DNA of 64,000 nt from Mercurialis annua. Taxonomy: Eukaryota > Streptophyta > Magnoliopsida > Malpighiales > Euphorbiaceae. Position 1 is the first letter of the stretch, and the number at the start of each line of letters is the position of its first letter. The position numbers were made by a program, and so were the translations under genes. The notes under the pieces were generated by a model, which did not search any database, was not told the DNA's origin, and saw only the letters and a program-made list of their open reading frames with translations. Shown here piece by piece: positions 45,901-61,451 of this stretch. The stretch is from contig NC_065571.1 in NCBI RefSeq assembly GCF_937616625.2, forward strand, positions 57,769,651 to 57,833,650. The letters run 5' to 3'.

Positions 45901-48900
45901 TCCTCCCAAATAAATGTTTTAATCTGACTAATGCCCTATTAACACACAAAATACATTCCTCTTACTTTTTTTTTGTTGATTCCGGTTGTCGAGTAAAAAA
46001 AGATACACCGAAATTTCACATTCGTGATAGATTTGCAAAAAAATGAAAGGTGGTGATTTTATTTGACACTTTTTAAAGGACGTGATTAAAATGAAAAAAC
46101 ATGTAAAGGTGGTGATTTTATATGGAATTAACCCTATTATATATGTACATATATACATATATATGAAACATGAATAAACTAAAATAGTAAATCATAGTGT
46201 TGTTTTCTTGTCAAACGTATCAATAAACTGGTGGATTACATTTACCAGTATTTCCTACTTTTCTTTACAGTTGGTAACCTGACATCATGTAACCTTAACA
46301 GGACGAAGTGTAGCTTTCCCTGGTCATCCTCTGGGTTCTGGTCTAACATCTACAGCTGCGCAGGCAAGAAATTCTGTATTGAAGATTTCACATTGATTTC
46401 AAGTGGCGCTTCCTTGAGGTTCAGTTTGATTAGATGCTAGAAATTTGGAAAATTATTTTTATCTGGGCTTTGGAGGGTGGATTTGTTTATCTTCAGATAT
46501 AAATTTATGGCTCTTCATTTTTCTTTTTGTTTGTTTAAATTACCTGCACATACATATTTAGGAATTGGGGCTTGAAGCTGGAATTCCTGTGGGGACTTCA
46601 CTGATTGATGCTCACGCTGGTGGTGTGGGGATCATGGAGAGTGTTCCTCCTGACTCAGATTTTGAGGTTAAAGGTATTGTGTAATTTGAGATGAAAATTT
46701 AAACCCTTACCTTTATCTTATGATAAGTTCTGTGACGGGAAATACCGTTTCACGTGTCTCCTCATATCCCACTTCTTCACAGAACATGATAAAGAAGCAG
46801 TATGTCATCGTATGGCATTAGTTTGTGGTACTTCTACTTGTCATATGGCTGTATCACAGAGCAAGCTGTTTATTCCTGGAGTTTGGGGGCCATTTTGGTC
46901 AGGTATCATCTAAAAATTCTAATTTTAATATTTAGCTCTCTGAAAAAGAGTACAGCATGTACAGTTCTAGGGAAGGCTATCGTTTGGAGCAATTCCTTTT
47001 TTTCTTTTAAATTTAATGAACTTGTTAAAATTTAATGATTAGATCTGGATTGCTTTGAACTTGGTAAAAATAAAATGATTGGAAACACTACGTAGATGTG
47101 CACTTGTCCATGTAAAGTATCATATTTATATTAATGGCCTGTTTTTTACTATTGTTTTGGTTAATGACGTTTACACTGCTTAATTTAGTTTGAGCGCCCT
47201 TTTTTTTGATTCTGCAGCAATGATCCCTGAGTACTGGCTTACAGAGGGTGGACAGAGTGCTACTGGTGCACTATTAGATTATATCATAGAAAACCATGTT
47301 GCCTCTCCTCACCTTGCAAATCGTGCTGCTTCTCAAAGTAATATCTCATATTCTTTGGCAGCAAATACACTATCCAAATTATACTTTATGCTTTTTACAT
47401 AGTACTATGGCTTCGTTAACCCTGTATTCCTCTTCTTTGTCTTCTAGACATATCGCTGTTTGAACTACTGAACAAGATATTGAAGACTATGGTAGATGAT
47501 CTAAAGGCTCCATTCCTTGCCGCTTTAACACAAGATATACATGTACTTCCTGACTTTCATGGTAACAGGTAACTGGTTTTTTTTTTAATGACACATATTC
47601 AGGTTATAGTGTTTAATTTCTTTCATTAATTTTTGAGCTGGTAAATGCTTGATGGTACAGGTCTCCAGTTGCAGATCCGAAAGTGAAGGGAATTATTTGT
47701 GGCATGACCCTTGACACAAGTGATAGACAATTGGCTCTTCTATACCTTGCTGCCACGCAAGGTATTGCTTATGGTACTCGCCATATTGTGGAGCATTCCA
47801 ATGCTCATGGTCACAAAGTAAGAAAGCATCCCTCCAAATCTTATGCACTTCCTTTCCCGTAATGAGATTACTTTTCATCTAGTGTATAAACGTATAATGA
47901 CTCTGCTTTGCTAGTTAGGGCTGTTATATTTTACTCCAGGAGTACAAGGCCCATTTGTACACTGTTAGATAAAAGTGCTAATTTGAGATGCAAGTCGGTC
48001 CTCTTACTTGCACAATGGGATCCTATGCTCTATTTATCTTTCTCTTGGGTTATTACTCCAAAAGAATTTTTCTGGTAGTTACAACTAATTGAACTTGAAC
48101 TCCATGCTTTTTAACATAATAGTGGCAACCAGGAACTTCTCAAGACTTACTCTCTTATTTCAATTTCTCAACCTTTTATATCTATGCAAATTTGAAAATG
48201 AGGGATTTATTGGAAACTCTTATCAAGTAGGAAAAGCTTGTGCTTAGTTAATTTTCTTAATCAATTCTCGATCTGTCAATTCTAGCTAGAAAAGATACAA
48301 TTTAAATTTGATTTTTGAGTGCTTAAAGTTTATTCTCATCACACTTAAAACTTAAAACCCTAGGCCAGTATTTGCCAAAACCTAAAAGTTGACAGTCTTG
48401 CGTGTGATAATCCCGGTATTTTACCTTTGATCAATTTTATTTATGTCGGTGTACCTTCGTTGCAGATAAAAAAAAGGCCCATGCATTTTAGGAAGGACCA
48501 AGCAAATTAGAAAATCCTCATGTCTCCTAGCCAATTATTAGTTCTCATCTTTTGCACCTTAATAATAATTTAAATTTTAATCCAGGAATATTGTTTGAAT
48601 TTTTTTGTTTGTTATTGATGTAAAAGAGTAGTCATTTATATGTATCAATATGACATAGTCTGCCCTAATATATTCTTGGAATGATTTACTATTTATGTTT
48701 AGGAGTTAGACAAATCACAAATGGGCAAAAGAGGAAATGGTTTACATCCTCTTTTGCGTAATTCTGACTACGGATAGCATAAGGAGGAAATTAGTTACGA
48801 GAATTAACAAACAACATTTATTTAAGATGGAACTCAGAAATAATATTATATTCCATAACTGATAAAAATATCCTTGGAAACTATGGCTTTACCTTTCTTT

Positions 48901-51900
48901 ATATTTTTAATTTTATCAACTTAAAATTGTTAACCTCCAGTTTGTTAAAATTTAATTAAATTTAACGGAGTTAATAACTTATGCTTGTTTTTTTTCCTTA
49001 TTTTTATATGCCAGTAATTTTAGTTCCTTCTTTCTGCTCTATTTTTAACATTTCCAGGAACTGTGATCATTTGTATCCTCAAATTAGGGTTTTTTTTATC
49101 TTTTAATGAACACACTGATCAAATAATTCAGATGTTATTCTAGCTATGTTAATCTTGATGAAATCTAAAAATTGATGATTTCAGAGCAAGTCATCTCTTT
49201 GTTGCAGCTCAAAATTACTCAATGTACTTTTCTGTTAATAGAACCAGTCATGGAGTCCATGACAAGGATACTTAGAAACAGCCAGATGGCCAGGCTTCAA
49301 AATTTTGCCTTAAAATTATGATGTGAGTAATTTTTCCAAAAATAGTGATTTAAATTTTGCAAGGCCAGAGACATAAGGGTCTACTAAAAATATTTGTGTA
49401 ACTGTAACTCTATATGTGCCTTGTAGTCTAATAAAATGGAAATAGAGATGTTGTATGGTTATGGCATGCTGAGCATTCTTATGTTTGATAAAATGCAGCA
49501 ATCGGATCATATTTAACAAATACAGCTAATCAATGAGCATAAATATGTCAAAGAAGACATTGCATACTATTATATGTGTTCATCATATACAAAGAACTTC
49601 AGCCGGTAGCCCAGAACACCATGTCTGTATCACAACCGAAAAGACTTATAAATACAGCCTAGCCTTTTGTGTTTACTACAAATATGCAAATGCGAGCACA
49701 AAAAAAACAAATGATTTCCTTTTTGAACACAAAAGACTAAAAGCCTGGACTTTATTGTTCCATGTACCAATACAAAATCAAGCTAAAATCTTTATGTAAC
49801 ATGAGTTTTAATGGATTTATGCTAAAGACGGATGAAAGATGGTGGCTGGAGAAGTCAGATCTTAGAAGCAAAAGAGCCCTTAATGTGCTGGTAAAGGCCA
49901 TTATTCCATTGGTTTCAGCATTATAGGCCTGATACCATTGTGTAATGGCAGATGCGTGCAAGTTGCAGATGGAAATGTGAATTCTTTTACTGTCGATTGG
50001 GGAGGAAGAGCATATCTTTGCTTCAATCAATCATGTGCAAAATTAGCTGTTTAACTTAAAAGCTTTGGTGATTATAAATTCACTCGAACTACTGAAGCTT
50101 TGAGGCTAGCTTTATTCTTGCCAACTCATGTTATTGCGAGTTTTGTTTTGTTTTGTATTGTTTTTGTTTTTATTTTAACTGTTTTCAAGCTAGTTAAGCT
50201 ACGATTATTTCTCAAGAATGTAAATTGTTTAATGCTTTCTGTTCTTTCTTGTAAATCTCTCGTCCTTGCAGATTGACATGTTGCTTGCATGCGGCGGCCT
50301 TTCAAAAAATCTTGTCTTTGTTCAAGAACATGCAGATATTACTGGTACCTACCATCATAGACATACTCTTATTCTTCTGTTTTTGACATCTTAAAACTTT
50401 TTCAGTAATTTTTAACCTGGCATGTGTTGTTTCAATTGATTGGCAATCTTTGTATCATCTTTCCACTGTATGGCATGCATGATGTGCACTATTATTTGAG
50501 AGTAAAGAAACATTTAGTTCAGTATTCTACAGACTGATAGATTGACATCAATTAGTTCTGAAAAATATTGTTATGCTTTTTCCATTGTGCTATCTGCATG
50601 CTGACCAACCTAATGCTTCTTCATGACGGGTGTAGGTTGCCCTATTATACTACCACGAGAAAGTGAGTCTGTGCTATTAGGTGCTGCCATCATTGGTGCT
50701 GTTGCTGCAAAGAAATATGCTGGTCTAGGTGACGCCATGAAGGCTCTGAATGCTGCTGGTCAGGTATGCATGCAAGCTCTCCTTGTTTTACTTCATTTGA
50801 TTTATAATTATAGTGATGAGTTACGAGGTTCTTGGGATAATTAAATTTTGATAAAGAGAGATTAATTGATTGGAGGAGAATATACAAATGAACCTTTCAT
50901 GTTGTTCTGTTTATATTGGAATTTCCATTAGTCAAAATTTTCAACTTCTCCACTCCACTTCCTCAACTTTCCTAGGAGGTTTTCAGTTAATATACACAAT
51001 GCAGCTTTCCTATTTTTTTTTTCTGGAATTCCCACTAGTTGATGTTCTTTCTCCATCTACTTTCACAACCTAAAGAGAAACATAAATGAGGAAAAATAGG
51101 TAAAAAAGAAACAAAACTTCCGAGCTGTTTACTTCAATGGTAATGACTTGTACTGCAAATGCGTGATTGGACTAATGATACAGTAGCAATTTTTAATTGC
51201 TTATGCGAAGTGTGTGCAAATTATCTTTGTTCATCTTCATATATATGCGAACTAGAGTCTGTTGATGCTTCTTAATAAAGTATTATTACATGCATGCATA
51301 TTTAACAGAAACTAAGAAAACCTACTAAAAGCTTGGAAATATCTCATGGCTTGCAGTAAATATTTTTTCCAACACCAGTTAATTCTTGGAGACTGCCTAA
51401 ATGAACCTATCCTTTGCATTTTGTTTCTTAAGCTGCAATTCAGTACTGCATAAGCCTAGTTATTTGATTAATGTGTAGTAAATTTAGAGACTATTTCGAG
51501 GTTACCTTAAATCACTTTATGTTTTCCAACTCAATAAAAGCAGGCATTTTTAGTTTCAACTTGATTTTTTTTTAACATTTACCTGTTTAATTTGGACAAT
51601 AGCAGCTTCCTTTTTTGTTTTAATGGAATATCAATTCTTTATGTTGTTTACAAAATCAATAAGGATTTTTTACGGCCCCAAGTCCATGATCTATTTACAA
51701 GGTCAACTATTTGAACATGTTTTTGGCTTCGTTGAAAGTTTTTGAGTTTTTCTACCTTGATGACAGAATGTATAGGAATAAAGGAAATAGCATTTGTTGG
51801 AGAGAATCCTTCAAGACGCAACTTTCAGTGACTCGGATTTCTCTCCTCTTTATCAATGAAAACCTCGCATAAATATATATACACATCATTGTGTTACTAC

Positions 51901-52269
51901 AGCCGTCCTCATCATTGTGTTATTTGAGAATAGTAGGGTATGTAGCTTAGCTTGTCTACATTTTCTACTTGATTAAGTAGCGGCTAAGAGGACCAAGAAG
52001 TCCTGGTTTGAGTACTTTTCCTGGCATGCAGGCACGGGAAAATCGGTGTATAAATACCAACTTTGGATGGTTATGAACATTGAGGGATTGCTTCAGTCTT
52101 TGTTCTGTTACCACCATTGTAATTTAGTGCGCTTGACCCTTTACAGGTTATTCATCCATCAAAAGATCCAAAGGTGAAGAAATATCATGATGCCAAATAC
52201 CACATTTTCCGGGAGCTTTATGAGCAGCAACTTTCTCGTCGTCAGTTAATTGCCAAAGCTTTGGAGTAG
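42976..52269 (+). CDS. FGGY-family carbohydrate kinase, D-ribulokinase type
   Basis: ATP-dependent sugar kinase. In the FGGY/YDR109C branch the characterised substrate is D-ribulose, giving ribulose 5-phosphate; this assignment is by family. Fourteen exons: 42976-43236, 43372-43489, 43616-43794, 44127-44209, 44348-44532, 46302-46363, 46562-46673, 46783-46902, 47218-47337, 47448-47568, 47661-47817, 50272-50344, 50636-50763, 52147-52269. They encode 613 aa from the first ATG. Seen motifs: [13 protein letters not shown] (phosphate-binding, about 50-62), [23 protein letters not shown] (catalytic Asp about 312), [10 protein letters not shown] and LACGGLSKN (adenosine motif, about 512-520). A second in-frame ATG at 43075 (MSTATV) would give 580 aa, closer to the Arabidopsis homologue At4g30310 as I recall its length. 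The intron at 46364-46561 has a GC donor. Confidence 0.95.
45467..45725. mobile_element. Stowaway MITE in kinase intron 5
   Basis: Ends CTCCCTCCGTCCCACTTTA and the reverse complement of AACGGGACGGATGGAG, with TA duplicated on both sides (45465-45466, 45726-45727). 259 bp, noncoding. Tc1/mariner type. Confidence 0.88.
45765..46134. mobile_element. Foldback MITE, GGGTTAATT family, 370 bp
   Basis: Inverted ends GGGTTAATTTCATATAAAAT and the reverse complement of TATATGGAATTAACCC. Arms are nearly perfect for over 100 bp (CACCACCTTTCATTTTTTTG). Exact 9-bp target duplication TATTATATA at 45756-45764 and 46135-46143. It lies 39 bp from the Stowaway element in the same intron. Confidence 0.87.
47818..50271. 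other. Long intron 11 of the kinase gene
   Basis: 2.45 kb intron with GTAAGA donor and TTGCAG acceptor. No clear element with ends was found; short open frames here look like chance. Confidence 0.5.
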
Positions 52270-53044
52270 GTTTGTTACTTCTCAGTAACTTTGTGCAGGA
52301 TTGTTTCCTCTGGGAAAGTGGTGAGATTGACAGGAAATCAAGAAAACAACTCTTTGTAAAGTTGATTTAAAATAGAGAAAAAGTAATTTTGATACATAAA
52401 ATTATGTGACAGAATAAACTAGGTCCAGTTACATCTGTTTTTTTTATTGGAGATCAAATAAACTCGAATATTTCTAATTTCATGTCCAATGGATCAAATT
52501 TTTTGGCATGGAATTTCCTTTTGGTGTTGAATTGAATTATGAACTATGAAGTCCGAACTTATGCTTTTATTTGTTAAGGAAGATCTGAATTGTCCATTTG
52601 GTACTAATGTTTCTCAATTGAAAGTACTATTTCTTTTGTTATGTCAAAAAGTTTATTCTATGTTCATAAGGACAATTACAAAAGTGTAAACGTAGAAGAA
52701 AACAATCACAGAAAAAGTTACAAAAACAATGCAATCCTAGTTATGCATAAATTATTATTTATTCAACTTTGATCATCTAAAGCATCGACTGGATCTTAAA
52801 TTATTTTTCTAGTTGGTCTAAACATCTTGACTACTTATGTTTTACTTAATTGATGTTTCCAATTTCTCACAATTTTTTTTAACTTTGAAGACAGATTTGA
52901 TTTTTTTTTATTTAGATCGATTTTGTACTCACTTTTTAAAAAAAAAATCATATTCATACACTGGCTACTCTGATGGATTATGGATTGATGGCTAAATCAA
53001 GGATACTCTCGTAGTATCTCATATAGAACTATAAGATGTTACTG
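52270..53044. other. 3' flank of the kinase gene
   Basis: Presumed 3'UTR followed by AT-rich spacer. No gene or element defined. Confidence 0.5.
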
Positions 53045-53212
53045 GAGGAATTTGCACAAAAAACTCCTTTTTCTAACTTATTTGTTCTAAATACCTCAAT
53101 TTCAAAAATTTACTTTTATACTCTATTTTTCTATTGTTTTTAGTTGTACTCTCAATTAGCAAAATAACTTATTTGTATTTTTACTCTCCTTCTTTTAAAC
53201 ACATGCATATCT

Positions 53213-53400
53213 CATTCTTCTTTTTTCACTCTCTCTCTCTCTCTCCTTTTCCTCTCTCTTCCTTCTCCTTTTTCTTTTTCGTTTTTTTTCTCTTTTCTTC
53301 TCTTTTCTTTCTTCTTCTTCTTCTTTTTTTTTTCTTCTTCTTCTTCTTTTCTCTATAACTTTTTTTTTTCGTTTTTTTCGTTTTTTGCTTTTCCTATTTT
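53213..53400. repeat. Polypyrimidine tract (CT/CTT repeats)
   Basis: Almost pure C/T on the plus strand, with (CT)n and (TTC)n runs. Open frames across it (for example a Lys/Arg/Glu-rich one on the minus strand) are low-complexity artefacts. Confidence 0.92.
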
Positions 53401-53654
53401 CCACACTATATAAATGAACTGTAAGACAAAGAAATTTGAATAAAAAGAAGAGTTTAAGAGATAATATGATGAGTGATAGATGATAAAATACTTCTTCTTC
53501 TTCTACTACTTCTTTCTTTCTATGTTGTTTTAAATTATTAGATCATCGTGTTCTGTAATTTTTTACAATTTTTTTTGAAAAAATCGTAATTTTCTTCATT
53601 GATGATATTTTGACCTGGTTTTCAAATGTTTAAAATTAATTTTAGAAATCGTTG

Positions 53655-54120
53655 AAACTGTTTTTTCGAAACTGTTTTATACTGTTCGAAACCTTTGTAA
53701 ACGGTTTGAAACTGTTTCAAACTGTTATTTTTTTAAGTGTTTGAAAGTATTTTTTAGAAACTATTTTAGATTGTTTGAGACTTTTGTAAACGGTTTGCAA
53801 CTGTTTCTGTTTGAAACTGTTTTGTTGAAACTGTTTGAAACTGTTATTTTTTATGTAAACGGTTTGAAACTGTTTTATACTGTTTGAAACTGTTATTTTT
53901 TAAACTATTTGAAAGTATTTTTAAAAACTGCTTGAGACCTTTGTAAACGGTTTGCAACTATTTTATACTGTTCGAAACCTTTGTAAACGGTTTGAAACTG
54001 TTTTTTGAAACTGTTATTTTTAGACTGTTCGAAAGCGTTTTTTAGAAACTGTTTTAGACAGTTTGAAACCTTCGTAAACGGTTTGAAACTGCAATGGAAA
54101 CTGTATTTTGAAACCGTTTT
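53655..54120. repeat. Tandem repeat based on GTAAACGGTTTGAAACTGTT
   Basis: Repeated phrases AACGGTTTGAAACTGTTTT, ACTGTTCGAAACCTTTGTAA and CTGTTATTTTT recur about every 60-90 bp, with finer GAAACTGTT subunits throughout. A degenerate minisatellite, noncoding. Confidence 0.88.
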
Positions 54121-54707
54121 TAATAGATTTTTAATGAGAACAAATAAATTAATAATTTACAGTTTTATTTATTTTTTAAGAAAGTTATGATCGTTAGATT
54201 TGAATTCGAAGTGAAATTTGAAGCTATTTGATTAGGAATTAAAACTTTGAGCGGATCGAAATTAAATTTGAAAGTCACAATAATTTTTTAAAAAGTAATG
54301 ATAGAATTAGAGAAATTAATTTGTTGAATTGTTATGAGCTGAAGATTTTAAATTTAATTGTTGATTTGTTGTTTTTTTTTTCTCTTTAAATGAGCTGAGA
54401 AGAGAAGAAGAAGAAAAAAAAGAAGACGAAGAAGAAGAAACTTTGAATAAAATGTGTTAGGTATAAGTGGAGTATAAAAAATAAAGAGCAGAGTAAAAAA
54501 GTAAATGGCTGACACGCTTGGGGTATGTAAATCAAGTTAGAATTTTAGAGTTACTAAATGCTAATATTTTTCTAATCTAGGTAACTAGCTAATTCTCTCA
54601 TGTTACTGACTAACACTAGACGAAGTATGAGTAAGATGAGATAAATGAAGATTAAGATGGTAAAGGTAAACACACATAACAACAATCAAAATAACAAATA
54701 ACAAATA

Positions 54708-54970
54708 CTCCCTCCGTTCTTTTTTAGTTGTCCATTTAGCAAAACATATTTGTCTCTAATTAGTTGTCCATTTAGAATTTCAATGTGTTTTTAGCTATTA
54801 TCTTCCAAATTTATCCATCCCTAATAAATGACTATATGGTTTAATTCAAAAAGCATTTATTAACTAATAGGGATATATTAGTATTCCTCTTTATAAGTTA
54901 AGACAAAAGGAGCACTATGTTGGTATGCGCAATATTGGCTAAATGGACAACTAAAAAAGAACGGAGGTAG
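54708..54970. mobile_element. Stowaway MITE, 263 bp
   Basis: Ends CTCCCTCCGTTCTTTTTTAG and the reverse complement of CTAAAAAAGAACGGAGGTAG, inner repeats GTTGTCCATTTAG, and TA on both sides (54706-54707, 54971-54972). Confidence 0.88.
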
Positions 54971-54972
54971 TA

Positions 54973-56696
54973 ACAAATAAGAAACATAAACATAATATAT
55001 ATATATGGATTGTGAATGTGCTTTTACAGTTTTCTGTAGAACCAGATTGCAAAACAAGTTACAAATTATAAATTGTAAAATGCAAGCATTAAGTAAAAAT
55101 TTGTAAAAATGAAATATAATTTCAAAGGTTTTGGAGTAAGAAATAAATTTAATTTTTTTGAATATGGAACTCCAAAAATATAAAGGTTAAACATTTTATA
55201 GGGCTTAGGCCATTTCCAACCACAATCACCTAATATAATTCATCTAATTTTCATCACCAAATATTGATTAAGTTATTTATTATCAAATTCACTCTAATCA
55301 CAATCACCTTTTTCTATACCAAAAAGAATATTCCTTTTCATATTTAATATTGTAATCATCTTTTACTTTAATATTTATATACTTTTATCAATTACACTCA
55401 CAAACTTATTTTTGTTACATATAATTAGTTTAATTAATATATATAATATGTATCATAATTTATAAAATTAAATATTATTAAATAATTTATATTATAAATA
55501 TTATTTAAAATTTGGTTTTCATTAAAATTACTTAAAACGATTATCTCGTAAAATTATTTATATAATATTTTCATGTTAATTTTAATAATTTATGAAAAGT
55601 AAATGAATGATTTTACTTTGCTATTCATGATTGTAAGTAGATGGTCTAGAACAATGTGCTCCAAATAGTGATTCTTATAATGAGAACCATATAATTAAAT
55701 GTATGTGTTGATTTTACCGGGATTAGTTAGAGCTATGTGCTTCAAACCCTCACACTTTATAAAGATGAGGCTGAAATTTATATACAAATGGATCACCTAA
55801 ATACATGAAATGAAATTCATGGTTCGTTTTTAGTAAATCATAGCGGTGAAGCAGGAGGTACGGCATAGCATACTCGTTAAGAAGTGCAATTGAATTACCG
55901 ATGACAAAACCATGATGATGAATCTGCCTGAAAATCTTTTCTACGTTTCAAGTGCATGGCATTCTCTTATCAGCAGCCACCAAACGTTTTATCAGACACC
56001 ATTTGTGGTACCATGCCGCCATGCATGCATTCTTATCACAAATATGAAGCTGAAAGCAAAAGAAAAGGAAATGGAAAAATCATAATTGCCTGACCCGAGT
56101 AACGATGATTATTACGGGTTTTATTGTGGGCTAATGCTACGTAACTTAGCTGAACTAGCTTATCATTTTCACTTGTTAAATGATGCTTGTTTTTAAGATA
56201 TGACACAAGAAACTTGCCTATAGCTGTTGTGTTGTCCAGCTTGAAGGGCAACAGGAAATTGCAGAAAAGATCTACAAAAACAGAAACATAACCGAGCAAA
56301 CTTACTAGCCTATCCCCCACCAATTGCTAATGCAGACATTACTCCCGGAAACAACTATAAACATCACAAATTATCAAATCTCACAGCCACACCATCCAAA
56401 TCTCCCCTCAATCATCTACATTACTTTCCCAATTATTTAGCAGATAAGGGTATCAGAGATAATTGGCCAAATAAAATAACCTAACTTTCAATATATGTAA
56501 ACAAAAATTATGTAAAAAAAATTAAAAATTTGATGAAACAGGAAGATTTCAAATTACACTGTTAAAAACACAGGGGTGCCGAAAGAATGATAGCTGCATT
56601 ATAACAAGTTGAAGCATGGCTATACCCAAAACTAAGCAAATTGATGTGAATGCTGAAAGAAAAAGTAAGCATAAGACTTTCGTGATTGCCTTTGCT
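54973..56696. other. Intergenic, downstream of RPT2
   Basis: No gene supported. A segment at about 55206-55650 begins AGGCCATTTCCAACCACAAT and ends with the rough complement (ATTGTAAGTAGATGGTCTAG), the style of a small MITE, with AT-rich middle; ends are uncertain. The RPT2 3'UTR should occupy the right-hand part. Confidence 0.4.
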
Positions 56697-60532
<3,836 letters not shown>

Positions 60533-61204
60533 TGTTAGGATCGAATGAGTTGTGTTTTTTTTTAAGAATCTGATGCTTTAGTACTGCTATGGTTTGTTTT
60601 GTTTACTTATTGATTTTAGTAGTCTTTTTTCACAAGACAACTTTTATTTAGTGGTTTTCAATTTCATTGGGAAAATGTACCAAAGAACTCTAAAGAAGTG
60701 CTATAATCTCTCATCTATGCCCTTTTCTTTAGTTTGTCTCATTTTAGCCCCCGAAAGTTCGAAAAATATGAGCGATCGAACCTAAAATAACTCATAACAT
60801 GACTTGTCAATTTATACATTAGTTAAATTAATTATGACTGTATTAATTTATTTTATTTATTGTCAATATTAAAATATTTTGAGTTTTTATTAGGAATTAA
60901 TATAGCACTCTAATTAATACTAAAATAGTTAGAGTTTTGTTGGCTTAGAAAAAATCTACAGAAGTTGGATTAAAAATATTAATTATATTGATGAATTATA
61001 TTAATTTAAGTAGTAGTAAGTGTATTATTATATTGACTAATTTCGTTATAACTATAGTAAATAATTTAAAATTATAATTAGTTATAAATTAGTTATAGTT
61101 TTTGTTGGATTAGAAAATATCTAATGAGTTGGATTAAATTTGTTAAATTTATTAAAATTTTCATTGTGTTCTATTTTAAATAAATATTGTTTTTTGGTGC
61201 ATGG
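60533..61204. other. RPT2 upstream region
   Basis: Presumed 5'UTR and promoter of RPT2 (minus strand), AT-rich. No coding frame or element recognised. Confidence 0.5.
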
Positions 61205-61412
61205 TTCATGAGGTTTCTGAAACGAATCTCAACTATGAGACAACACCTTTAAGCCTTCCACGCTCAAATGAATCCACATTCGAATAGTGTAGGTTTCTTA
61301 CAGGAGACGGACTCTGCCCCAAAGTTTTAAAAGGCTTCATACATGATTATGGTTCGACCTTGCGACCTCACTTAAGTCAAGAGAGCGCTTTATCAACTCA
61401 CTTGTGGTAAAA
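61205..61412 (-). mobile_element. tRNA-derived SINE-like element
   Basis: On the minus strand GTGAGTTGATAAAGCGCTC resembles an A box and AGGTCGAACC a B box, spaced as in tRNA genes, followed by an unrelated body running to about 61205. Ends and duplication were not defined. Different sequence from the element at 42412. Confidence 0.45.
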
Positions 61413-61451
61413 CTTTTTCCATCTCTTAAAATAGAAAAAATGGTGATACTC

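Larger units (their letters stand above)
53045..54582. mobile_element. Probable large foldback element holding repeats
   Basis: Left TTCTAACTTATTTGTTCTAA ... TTTACTTTTATACTCT pairs with right-side sequence whose reverse complement reads TTCTAACTTGATTTACATAC ... TTTACTTTTTTACTCTG, at about 54470-54545. Further in, a CT-rich tract (53213-53350) faces a GA-rich tract (54395-54440), and between them lies a tandem repeat (53655-54120). Exact ends and target duplication are not settled. Confidence 0.5.

Noticed and set aside
49240..50060. Gene or element inside the long kinase intron
   Set aside because: Short open frames only; no domains, ends or duplications recognised.
53195..53404. Lys/Arg/Glu-rich open frame on the minus strand
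   Set aside because: It is a translation of a CT/TTC low-complexity tract.
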